This document shows positions 35,825 to 43,362 of a stretch of DNA of 64,000 bases, piece by piece. The stretch is from Bacteroides sp. 214 (lineage in GTDB: Bacteria; Bacteroidota; Bacteroidia; Bacteroidales; Bacteroidaceae): contig NZ_QVML01000002.1 in NCBI RefSeq assembly GCF_010501015.1, positions 1 to 64,000 of the forward strand, in the 5' to 3' direction. A program made the position numbers and the translations under genes. Numbering within the stretch: position 1 is the first letter of the stretch; each line of letters opens with the position of its first letter. Under the pieces are notes generated by a model, which had not been told where the DNA came from, did not search any database, and saw only the letters and a list, made by a program, of their open reading frames with translations.

Positions 35825-36903
35825 TGCTCAATAACAGAGACTGGCGACTCGTGTGCCAAGTTAACATTTCCACTGATAATTATCACATCTCCTTCGGATA
35901 GCTTATCTTTACTATCTTCCAGAATGGTACATTCCGTGGCATTCTCCAACCCGGTGTGTACATAGTTCCAGTGTGCTTTTCCATCCTTATAGGTAAACAC
36001 CACCTGCTTGCCCGAACGAAGCACCACGGCACTTTTGGGTATTACCAACTGTCCGTCGAGCGAGCGGAACACGCTAACCCGTACGTTCATCCCGCTGAAG
36101 AGTTTGCTGTTTCCGTTTATGCGTGCCTTAACCTTTACCATGCCTTTGTCGTCTACCACGGGATTTATCTCCACCACCTGTCCGCTGCACGATTCTGCCA
36201 TGCCCGAGTAGGGAGTTACGGATACTTTGTCGTTATTGCGTATCAATGCCAGTTCGCTTTCCAATACGGTAAAGTCTACTTCCATTCCTTGATTGTCGAT
36301 GATCGAGCAAAACACCTCCGATGTATTTGCCACATTGTGCGGTTTGGCAAAGAGGTTGGCTACGATACCATCAAATGGTGCGGTTAATGTAGCATTTTGT
36401 ACTTCGCGCGCAGCCAATTCGTATTGCGCCAGGTTGCGGTCGTATCCACTTCGTGTCTTTGCCAGCTCCATGATATTGGCGGGTACCTTGTCTTGATCTT
36501 CCAACCGATATCCTTGTCCTATCAATACATCCTGTAGTTCCAGTTGCGCACTTTTCAGTGCTTCTTTGGTCTGGTTGAGGTTATTCGTGAGTTTGAATAA
36601 ATCTAATTCTGCCAACTTTTGTCCTTTCACTACACGGTCGCCATTCTTCACCCATACAGATGCAATGACCTCTGCCGACTGAAAGCGCAGGTCAGCCATG
36701 TTTCGCGCGGCTACTTTACCGTTGCTTACCAGTTCATGATTGAACGCCTGGCGTTTAAGGGTAGCAATTGTTACTTCACTTTTCGAATCGGGTAACACGG
36801 TAGATACACCTTCTTCTTCTGTTATAGCTTTCTTCTCGCCCGAACAGGCTGCTGAGGTTATCAGGAGACAGATGAGGAGACTGATGAGTATGTGTTTTCT
36901 CAT
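35821..36903 (-). CDS. RND efflux periplasmic adaptor lipoprotein (HlyD/MFP family)
   Basis: Membrane-fusion protein of 360 aa. A signal peptide ends in the lipobox TSAAC (Cys at about residue 20). A barrel-sandwich hybrid domain (about 65-110 and 165-200; GDRVVKGQKLAELDLFKL, ATLTAPFDGIVANLFAKPH) brackets a coiled-coil hairpin, followed by beta-barrel and membrane-proximal domains. First gene of the operon adaptor-RND-TolC-RND, driven by a perfect promoter at 36936-36966. Confidence 0.92.
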   Translation of the reverse strand: MRKHILISLLICLLITSAACSGEKKAITEEEGVSTVLPDSKSEVTIATLKRQAFNHELVSNGKVAARNMADLRFQSAEVIASVWVKNGDRVVKGQKLAELDLFKLTNNLNQTKEALKSAQLELQDVLIGQGYRLEDQDKVPANIMELAKTRSGYDRNLAQYELAAREVQNATLTAPFDGIVANLFAKPHNVANTSEVFCSIIDNQGMEVDFTVLESELALIRNNDKVSVTPYSGMAESCSGQVVEINPVVDDKGMVKVKARINGNSKLFSGMNVRVSVFRSLDGQLVIPKSAVVLRSGKQVVFTYKDGKAHWNYVHTGLENATECTILEDSKDKLSEGDVIIISGNVNLAHESPVSVIEQ

Positions 36904-36935
36904 ATTGTGTAGTTTATTTGTATTGTCGTTCTATG

Positions 36936-36966
36936 CAAATCTACGAGTTTGACGTAAGAAATCAAA
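36936..36966 (-). promoter_or_regulatory. Promoter of the RND efflux operon
   Basis: TTTG (36963-36966), exactly 19 bp, then TAGATTTG (36936-36943): a perfect consensus, 32 bp before the adaptor ATG. Confidence 0.88.
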
Positions 36967-36988
36967 GGAGATTGGACGGAAATTGTGT

Positions 36989-37990
36989 TTATAAGTTGAA
37001 TTTGACAATTGCAAAGTCAGGATTAACCCCCACTGCATACACTTCATTTGTTAAAGGAGTGGCAGCAATACGCAAAATAGGCATTCCGGTATGTACTATT
37101 TTCTTTAATATAAGATTATAATCATAGAGGAATACAGTCTGCGGCAATTTACTGAAGTCACGCCCTACTGTAGATTCATCCATAGGGTCTGTTTGATAAT
37201 CGCGTTCTAATGTTACGATGTAGTCTTTTGTCAAAGCTAACTCAGAAATACCTTTCTTAGAGCGGTCGTATTTAAGTTTTCCTTCTACGATATGGCAATT
37301 AGCTCCCTCTTTGAACTCATGTTGTAATGCAAATACGCCCTTTCCTTTCTTATACGAGGCGATATATGGAAAATTGAAAAGGGAGTAAACCAAGATTTCT
37401 CGTATGGGATGATACGTGACTCCTCCTTGAAATGCAGCAAAGCTATTACTAACCTCTTCTTCGATAGGTGCTTTCCCAAAGCGGTTTAATACTTTTCCTT
37501 CGTGATCGAGAAGAGCGAACGAAGGGTTCTGAGACGGCGAAAAGGCTACAAACTGCTCTTTGTTTAATGGAGTTATGCGTGTGACTTCTACCAAATGTTT
37601 AATATCCCAATCTAGTTTCTCCCATGTAGATTTATCGCCCGAACCAAGAAAAAACCGATTAGCATTATAATCATAGGTAAGAAAAGAGTCTCCCGAAACA
37701 GTAGAAACCGTAGGTGATAAAAACTCTTCCGGACCATTTCCTATGGGAGCAACTGCCGAAAGCTCTTTACCGGTTTCTCTTTCAAGAAGATGAACACCAA
37801 ATTCACTACTAAACGGATCTGTCCATAATAGATAATTTTCTGTTACCTGCAACTGTCCCGGCATGGGTGTCTCTAAGTCATTGACCACAATCTCGGGTGT
37901 TACTGAAACTCTTTCGATATCGGTTGTACGAGAAGACTGGCAAGATGCCAATATGCACAGTAGTAATGCGTAAATTGGTTTTGTATTCAT
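36989..37990 (-). CDS. TolB-like (BF3164-type) beta-propeller lipoprotein
   Basis: Lipoprotein of 333 aa with lipobox LASC (Cys at about residue 17) and beta-propeller-like blades (ENYLLWTDPFSSEFGVHLLER; VAPIGNGPEEFLSPTV; ILRIAATPLTNEVYAVGVNPDFAIVKFNL at the C-terminus). The GNGPEEF turn recurs in the other propeller lipoproteins of this cluster. The family is commonly found with NVEALA peptides in Bacteroidales; function unknown. It starts 3 bp after the O-antigen-ligase-like gene and is probably the last gene of that unit. Not obviously related to the efflux operon, which has its own promoter. Confidence 0.78.
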   Translation of the reverse strand: MNTKPIYALLLCILASCQSSRTTDIERVSVTPEIVVNDLETPMPGQLQVTENYLLWTDPFSSEFGVHLLERETGKELSAVAPIGNGPEEFLSPTVSTVSGDSFLTYDYNANRFFLGSGDKSTWEKLDWDIKHLVEVTRITPLNKEQFVAFSPSQNPSFALLDHEGKVLNRFGKAPIEEEVSNSFAAFQGGVTYHPIREILVYSLFNFPYIASYKKGKGVFALQHEFKEGANCHIVEGKLKYDRSKKGISELALTKDYIVTLERDYQTDPMDESTVGRDFSKLPQTVFLYDYNLILKKIVHTGMPILRIAATPLTNEVYAVGVNPDFAIVKFNL

Positions 37991-37993
37991 ATG

Positions 37994-39643
37994 TTAGTAT
38001 TTGTTTTGTTCTTTACCTTTGCTTGCCAGTTTCCTCACCTCTTCCCTCATCTGCCTCACTGCTGTAGATTGTACTTTCGGCTCTTTTGTTAGTACTAATT
38101 GTACCATTTCTTCCAGCTTCTTGGGTTGATGAAACTCTGGCTCTGCATACAGCTTTGCCAATAAATAATAGGGATATATCCTACCCGGTAGCCTGTTTAC
38201 TGCACGTAGTAGCCATTGTTCTGCTTCATGGTACTGTGCCAGTTCCTGATAATTCTTACCGATAATATTCAATATCATCGGGTCGCAACTATATTGTACT
38301 GCTTCTTTCATTATCTTGGTAGATTGTGCATATTGCCCCGCTTTATGATAGGCGTGTCCATATTCAAAAAGAAAAGCCGGATGCGTTTTTAGAACAGGAT
38401 ATAACTCGGAGTATGCTTTGATTGCCGAGTCATAGGCCCCTGTCTGATAAAGCATCCGGCTACTTCTCCATTTGCAATGCTCCTCGTATGTGTTGTTTTG
38501 CTCTATTACGAATCCGGTTATAGCCATACATAGGGAAAACAAACCTAACCAATAATTGCTACGACCCAATACACAAGCTGCCAACAAAAAAACAAAGGTA
38601 CATACAAATACAGGAAGTTGAAACGGATAGGAAGAAAATGCGAAAACCAATAGAGACACCACGGCTGCTGCCACACCCACACGTTTGTTCTTTAAAGAAA
38701 CGAACAGACAATAACCTATTAATAACAATAAAACCACCAATACAGGTATGCCTTGTTCCAGTGCCACCTGCAAGTACTCGTTAAACGCATATTCGGGCGA
38801 GCCTGCTACGTGTTCTTCTTGCTCGCTATAGTTGCCTTTGGCAAAATAGACCTCTTGCGTGGCTCCATATACAGCGGCAAAGCTGTTGGTTCCATAACCA
38901 AATGGCTTCTCGAATATGGCAGTGGCGGTAATCTTCCACATAAACAATCGCCCGTTGGCAGAATCTTTTTTGATGTAAAATACCCATACTGTGCTTAATA
39001 TAGCCAAGAGTATGGCAGCAGCAAAACAACCTATCATTCGTTTGCGGTGTGTGCGCCACTGTTTTTTTATAAAGTCTATCAACGAGTAGTGAATGGCATA
39101 TACCATGCCGCAAGATACTAATGCAGCAAGCCAGGCAGAACGGCTCATACCCGCAGGTAGTACACATAGTATCAAAATCATACTCACGAAAGCAAGGTAA
39201 TAGCCTATTTGTTCAAAGAGTGTGCGCTGCTCCTTGCTACGTAGCAACAGCCATTGATGCAGGCAGATAGGTAACACCATCGCTAAGTAACCCGAGTAAG
39301 GACCCGGATTGAAGAACGACCCGGTAAGGGCAAAGAGCGAATGGTTGGAATAGGTAAGTCCGTATAGCTGGCACAATCCCCACACGGCTTGTACACTTCC
39401 TAAACAGATAAGCACCCACGATACGATGCCGGCAAAATTCGATTCGTTTGATGGTGTACGGACAATAGCCGATAGCACTCCGCAAACTCCAAAAACGATG
39501 CAACCACGTCCGAGCCATAGTAGTTGTCCGGTGGTATCATTGGGCGATAGCTCGGGGGTGGTGATGCATACTACTGACAGGGCGACGATAACGCCGACGA
39601 ACAGTAGGAGGGAGGAGATGGGGTTGCGTGTTTTTGTTATCAT
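37994..39643 (-). CDS. O-antigen ligase-like membrane protein with C-terminal TPR repeats
   Basis: Protein of 549 aa. About eleven hydrophobic segments (residues 10-390) include the Wzy_C-type loop with SANGRLFMWKITATAIFEKPFGYGTNSF and the EYLQVALEQGIPVLVVLLLL helix of O-antigen ligases. A C-terminal soluble part (about 395-540) shows tetratricopeptide helices (YDSAIKAYSELYPVL, GQYAQSTKIMKEAV, YHEAEQWLLRAVNRL). Ligases of this class transfer glycans to lipid A or to proteins. Its place in a lipoprotein/NVEALA cluster suggests glycan transfer to a protein or peptide partner, which is inference. Confidence 0.82.
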   Translation of the reverse strand: MITKTRNPISSLLLFVGVIVALSVVCITTPELSPNDTTGQLLWLGRGCIVFGVCGVLSAIVRTPSNESNFAGIVSWVLICLGSVQAVWGLCQLYGLTYSNHSLFALTGSFFNPGPYSGYLAMVLPICLHQWLLLRSKEQRTLFEQIGYYLAFVSMILILCVLPAGMSRSAWLAALVSCGMVYAIHYSLIDFIKKQWRTHRKRMIGCFAAAILLAILSTVWVFYIKKDSANGRLFMWKITATAIFEKPFGYGTNSFAAVYGATQEVYFAKGNYSEQEEHVAGSPEYAFNEYLQVALEQGIPVLVVLLLLIGYCLFVSLKNKRVGVAAAVVSLLVFAFSSYPFQLPVFVCTFVFLLAACVLGRSNYWLGLFSLCMAITGFVIEQNNTYEEHCKWRSSRMLYQTGAYDSAIKAYSELYPVLKTHPAFLFEYGHAYHKAGQYAQSTKIMKEAVQYSCDPMILNIIGKNYQELAQYHEAEQWLLRAVNRLPGRIYPYYLLAKLYAEPEFHQPKKLEEMVQLVLTKEPKVQSTAVRQMREEVRKLASKGKEQNKY

Positions 39644-39718
39644 TTTTGCACGCCAATAATTGTGAGCGTAAACAATCTTATTGTTAAATTCATATAAATA
39701 GTTAGACTCTTATCCTTT

Positions 39719-41023
39719 TTATTCTATTGTTTTTAATGTAGATAATCTTATGATAGGATTATCTGTACTATTTATACTTTTAATAAACCCAATGTCACTT
39801 TTAGATAATTCAAAGTCAGATTCCTCTGCTAACTTTTTGTAGTTGTTTTTTGCGCTTCCAAGTATGGCTGCTGAGGAAGAAAGTAACTTTTTGTAAATGG
39901 TACCACCGGATGCAATGTTGTTTTCCTTCTCTATATAGTCAAGGAATGCAGTAAACGCGTCAGGCTGTACAATACTTATTATTGTATCTTGTTTTGCAGT
40001 CATTACAACACCACTAAAAGCTAATAATTTCATGTCATTCAAATATAATGATGTGCAATTTATGCTGTTGGACTCTTTTGAATAGTAGCAGTCAAATAAT
40101 TTATTTTTATATACTGCCTGTACATAAACATGGTGTTCTGTCTCTATAATACTATTTGAAAAAGCATATTTGTTATGCTTGTTGATGAGTTTATATAAAT
40201 CACGTAATGTATTTGCTCTTATAAGTGATGAGTGGATATTCATCTCACCGAAGTCAATAAAGTATTTTTGGCTAATACTATCGGTATCTACAGTATAGAC
40301 TCCACGACTGAACTGTGGAGAGAACAGAACATTATCATTATATAGAGAGAATACTTTTTTTGAGGGAGGAGAAAATCGTTTCAACTCATTCTCTATTGGC
40401 ATCATTTTATTCAGAATATTTCCATCATAGTCAATCATAACAATATTATATCCAATTTCAGTCGACGCTTTTTGAGTAATGTTATTCAAATATAAGACAA
40501 TCGCATCGGGGGCAATAACAGATAAAGATGATATCCACCAATCAATTTTGAGTTCAGAGACAAAAGTACCATCCAGCTTAAATCTAAGGATTTTCTTATC
40601 ATTATGACTCCAAATCAACAACTCATTGGTGTATTTATTGAATGCAATATCGTGAGGACTTTCAAACTCACCCGGTCCTTGTCCTATCTTTCCTAAAGAA
40701 TTTAGGTACTGCCCCGAAGAGTCAAAGACAAAGACTTTCTTTGCTAATGATGAATCAAGTATAATGTATTTGTCGTCTAATGCAATTATTTTGTCAACCC
40801 GTCCAATAATTGCATCGTCTGTTGTTTCTAACTTTATAAAATTAACATAGTCAAACACATCTGAATATTTCAATACGTTATTTTCATCTAAAACATCTAT
40901 AGAAATTGTCCTAGAAAAAGTGTCTCCTTGTAAATTTTCCTCTTCATATAGAAGAAGATTATTTGTTGCCTGCTTGCAACCAAATAATAGCAAGCAGGCA
41001 ATAAAACAATATGTTGTCTTCAT
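39719..41023 (-). CDS. 6-bladed beta-propeller lipoprotein
   Basis: Lipoprotein of 434 aa with signal peptide MKTTYCFIACLLLFGC (lipobox LFGC). The propeller motifs of the Bacteroidetes 6-bladed family are clear: FDYVNFIKLETTDDAIIGRVDKI at the first strand, then VFVFDSSGQYLNSLGKIGQG-PGEF and a HDIAFNKYTNELLIW blade. The start is placed at 41023; further in-frame starts lie upstream inside the NVEALA gene. Only one base separates it from the stop of the NVEALA peptide, so the two are coupled. Role unknown; the propeller may bind the peptide. Confidence 0.85.
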   Translation of the reverse strand: MKTTYCFIACLLLFGCKQATNNLLLYEEENLQGDTFSRTISIDVLDENNVLKYSDVFDYVNFIKLETTDDAIIGRVDKIIALDDKYIILDSSLAKKVFVFDSSGQYLNSLGKIGQGPGEFESPHDIAFNKYTNELLIWSHNDKKILRFKLDGTFVSELKIDWWISSLSVIAPDAIVLYLNNITQKASTEIGYNIVMIDYDGNILNKMMPIENELKRFSPPSKKVFSLYNDNVLFSPQFSRGVYTVDTDSISQKYFIDFGEMNIHSSLIRANTLRDLYKLINKHNKYAFSNSIIETEHHVYVQAVYKNKLFDCYYSKESNSINCTSLYLNDMKLLAFSGVVMTAKQDTIISIVQPDAFTAFLDYIEKENNIASGGTIYKKLLSSSAAILGSAKNNYKKLAEESDFELSKSDIGFIKSINSTDNPIIRLSTLKTIE

Positions 41024-41024
41024 A

Positions 41025-41309
41025 CTACGCATCACACATTTTACAATTCCAGCAATGGGCAACATCACTTCCATCTAAACACTGTTCGTATGTGCCATAA
41101 TACGTATAAAACAAGAATGTTATAGTACAAGTCTGTGATGAACAGGTATAGACTTTAGAATCCCACCACTCTCCTAAACCTGCTAATGCTTCCACATTAC
41201 TTAATAGTAAATCTGACATTCTATCATTATTTTTTGTTTGAAATGAATTCCAGCTAGCAACTAAAGCAAATATTGCTACCAATGAAATTCCAATAATTCT
41301 CTTTTTCAT
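41025..41309 (-). CDS. NVEALA family secreted peptide precursor, Cys-rich
   Basis: Precursor of 94 aa. A signal-like N-terminus (KKRIIGISLVAIFALVAS) is followed by a linker and the family motif LLLSNVEALA (N38-A43). The remaining 51 residues hold six cysteines (VYTC, QTC, EQC, HC, NC, MC) and would form a disulfide-rich peptide of about 5.5 kDa. The motif ends in Ala-Leu-Ala, a signal-peptidase-like AXA pattern, so cleavage after A43 is plausible but unproved. It is coupled to the downstream propeller lipoprotein. The family is restricted to Bacteroidetes and its function is not established to my knowledge. Confidence 0.88.
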   Translation of the reverse strand: MKKRIIGISLVAIFALVASWNSFQTKNNDRMSDLLLSNVEALAGLGEWWDSKVYTCSSQTCTITFLFYTYYGTYEQCLDGSDVAHCWNCKMCDA

Positions 41310-41408
41310 TTTCTTGTTTGTTTAATTTGTATTTAATTCTATTTTACTCTCCACTCTTTCATCTACTCTTTTTCAACGAAACAGCATTCTTATTTTTCTC
41401 TTATTATT

Positions 41409-41493
41409 TATCTTTGCCAGGCATATCCTTTCTTTTTAGGGTGTATGGAGCGAGCAGCAACTCTCTGCAAGAATTTACCTGCTCGCTCCTTTT
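41409..41493 (+). other. Isolated -7 box and hairpin on the + strand (possible small RNA)
   Basis: Between the DUF1573 and NVEALA genes, TATCTTTG (41409-41416) is followed 30 bp later by an 11-bp stem (41447-41457 with 41479-41489; GGAGCGAGCAG with CTGCTCGCTCC) and TTTT. The T run is on the plus strand, opposite to the neighbouring genes, so either a short antisense RNA is made here or the hairpin is only a weak end for DUF1573. No TTTG -33 box is present. Confidence 0.25.
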
Positions 41494-41496
41494 ACT

Positions 41497-42372
41497 TCAA
41501 TTTTCTTCTCTCGACTCACCCTTCACCTTTATAACTAATGGCGAAGCTTCAGTATTCGCATAAATCTTTAGCGATTCATGAATATACTCCGGTGAGATTG
41601 CACTATATAATACTACAAATTCCAATTCATGCCCGGGTTGTACGGGCTCTCGTGAATAACTTACTTTGATACAAGCGCAAGAAGCTATAACATCTTGAAC
41701 TACCAAGGCATTTTTTCCTGTGTTTTGCAAAGAGAACTTTTGTTCTTGCTCTTTTGTCCAATCAAATTCTCCAAGATTTATCTCTTTTTTACTTATAACG
41801 ACTGATGTCGTTGGCAATGCGGGGCGCACTTCTACTTTTCCCGTTATTACTTTTTGATACAGTTCCTTGATTTTAGGATTCTCTACAGGGTTGCCAAGTG
41901 CTACCACTCTATGTTTGGTATCGAGCAAGAACGTGTGGAACATACGGTCTTCGGGCAATGCGTTTGCTTTATTGAACAACTCTGCCTGATCGAGCCATAC
42001 AGGGAAGTCAAATCGGTCTCTTCTTAATATATGGATAAGGTCTCTCGTGTTTTTGGGATGAAAGATAAACTGAAAAGCAATTTCTTTCGATGAAATGGAG
42101 TCTAATTGATGCATATACTCACTCCAACGCATCAGTTGTAATTTGCAAGAAGTGCAACCTACCGAGTCTATATAAGATACAATGGTGTATGCGGCATTGG
42201 GTCGTGGATATGCTACTGTGTCTTTTCCATAGATGGTATAAATAGCATCATCGGGGAAAATAATCTCTTTCCCATCCCATGCTTGTACTAAACGGGTGAT
42301 GCGTTGTTTTTCGCTTTCTTTGCAAGCAGCGGTAACTAATAGTAATAATAAAAGGAGAATAATGTTTTTCAT
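41497..42372 (-). CDS. Thioredoxin-like/DUF1573 lipoprotein
   Basis: Lipoprotein of 291 aa with lipobox TAAC (Cys at about residue 17). The first half (about 55-165) looks like a thioredoxin/peroxiredoxin fold with SYIDSVGCTSCKLQLMRW, where the CxxC pair sits at the expected place, and FIFHPKNTRDLIHILRRD. The second half (about 185-290) is a DUF1573 immunoglobulin-like domain (NLGEFDWTKEQEQKFSLQNTGKNALVVQDVIASCACIKV). A redox role in forming disulfides of the Cys-rich NVEALA peptide encoded next is an attractive inference. It has an operator-type promoter at 42397-42455. An in-frame start at 42399 overlaps the -7 box and is rejected. Confidence 0.82.
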   Translation of the reverse strand: MKNIILLLLLLLVTAACKESEKQRITRLVQAWDGKEIIFPDDAIYTIYGKDTVAYPRPNAAYTIVSYIDSVGCTSCKLQLMRWSEYMHQLDSISSKEIAFQFIFHPKNTRDLIHILRRDRFDFPVWLDQAELFNKANALPEDRMFHTFLLDTKHRVVALGNPVENPKIKELYQKVITGKVEVRPALPTTSVVISKKEINLGEFDWTKEQEQKFSLQNTGKNALVVQDVIASCACIKVSYSREPVQPGHELEFVVLYSAISPEYIHESLKIYANTEASPLVIKVKGESREEN

Positions 42373-42396
42373 GTTTTTGTCTGTATTTGATTGCAA

Positions 42397-42455
42397 CAAA
42401 AGTAGAATTACTCACGATATGGCGCAAATTTTGTGCCTCACAAGTTGCCTCACAA
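42397..42455 (-). promoter_or_regulatory. Operator-promoter of the DUF1573 gene
   Basis: On the minus strand two TTGTGA half-sites (42450-42455 and 42438-42443, 12 bp apart, each continuing GGCA) are followed by 9 bp, TTTG (42425-42428), 20 bp and TACTTTTG (42397-42404). The same geometry occurs at 42468, 45643 and 54438. Direct repeats just upstream of the -33 box fit a tandem winged-helix activator. Confidence 0.82.
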
Positions 42456-42467
42456 AATTATTTTTGT

Positions 42468-42526
42468 TTGTGAGGCAACTTGTGAGGCATGGTTTACGGC
42501 TGTTTTCCTGAATGTTTTTATCTTTG
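42468..42526 (+). promoter_or_regulatory. Operator-promoter of lepB
   Basis: Two TTGTGA half-sites (42468-42473 and 42480-42485, 12 bp apart, each continuing GGCA) are followed by 9 bp, a degenerate -33 box (TACG, 42495-42498), 20 bp and TATCTTTG (42519-42526). With the opposite pair at 42438-42455 it makes a long inverted repeat, so one bound complex could drive both divergent genes. The poor -33 box suggests activator dependence. Confidence 0.78.
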
Positions 42527-42548
42527 ACCACCAATAAAAGCATATTAC

Positions 42549-43352
42549 ATGAAAACACTGAAATATATTCTGAATAAACTACTCGATGTTACATTTTACC
42601 TTGTATTACTGGCGTTGTTGTGGGGAGTGTTGCAGGTGTTCTGCTTTACTTCGTTTAACGTACCCAGTGATTCCATGCAGCCAACGTTGGTTCCGGGCGA
42701 CAGAATTGTGGTGAATAAATTGGCTGGTGGCGCGCGGTTGTTCGATTTGTTTGCCGCCTTAAACAGAAAACCTTTCAATATCTATCGCATGCCGGGCTTT
42801 AGCTCTTTCAACCGCAACGATGTATTGGTGTTTAACTATCCTTATCCCGACAGAAAAGATAGTATTAGTTTTGATATTATGAAGTACTACGTGAAGCGTT
42901 GCATCGGACTGCCGGGCGATACTGTGGAGATACGAAAAGGCTATTTTCGTGTTCGGGGAGTAGAGCAGGCGTTGGGTAATATGGAGATGCAGGCGATAGT
43001 AGCCAATCTGCCCGATACCATCAAAGAGATGCGCGCTTTCCCCAAAAGCCAGATGTTGCCGTGGACAATTAAAGAGTTTGGTCCTTTTGCTGTTCCTGCC
43101 AAAGGGCAGGTAGTGCAAATGAGTAAAGAAAACTGGCGACTCTATCGCTTTCTTATTTTTTGGGAACAACAGCAACGTCCCATCTTACAGGATGATGTGG
43201 TGTATTTAGGCGATAGCATCATTACCGAATATAGCTTCCGGAAAGATTACTACTTCATGGCAGGCGATAGGCTGATAAATTCGCAAGATTCCCGTTACTG
43301 GGGAGTAGTGCCCGAGGAGTATATTGTGGGTAAAGTTGCGTTTGCGTGGTAG
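42549..43352 (+). CDS. lepB: Signal peptidase I (LepB family)
   Basis: Membrane-anchored serine protease of 267 aa. One N-terminal hydrophobic helix (about 12-32) precedes box B NVPSDSMQPTL with catalytic Ser42, box D DIMKYYVKRCIGLPGD with general-base Lys116, and box E FMAGDRLINSQDSRYWG near the C-terminus. The insertion between boxes (about 125-200) is typical of Bacteroidetes. It cleaves signal peptides after Ala-X-Ala. Its location between NVEALA units, under a promoter with the same operator as theirs, suggests a dedicated peptidase for NVEALA precursors rather than the housekeeping enzyme; this is inference. Confidence 0.92.
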   Translation: MKTLKYILNKLLDVTFYLVLLALLWGVLQVFCFTSFNVPSDSMQPTLVPGDRIVVNKLAGGARLFDLFAALNRKPFNIYRMPGFSSFNRNDVLVFNYPYPDRKDSISFDIMKYYVKRCIGLPGDTVEIRKGYFRVRGVEQALGNMEMQAIVANLPDTIKEMRAFPKSQMLPWTIKEFGPFAVPAKGQVVQMSKENWRLYRFLIFWEQQQRPILQDDVVYLGDSIITEYSFRKDYYFMAGDRLINSQDSRYWGVVPEEYIVGKVAFAW

Positions 43353-43362
43353 GGATTCAATA

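Noticed and set aside
41025..41074. N-terminal extension of the propeller lipoprotein (start at 41074)
   Set aside because: It would place the start inside the NVEALA gene and bury the lipoprotein signal; the ATG at 41023 gives a clean signal peptide.
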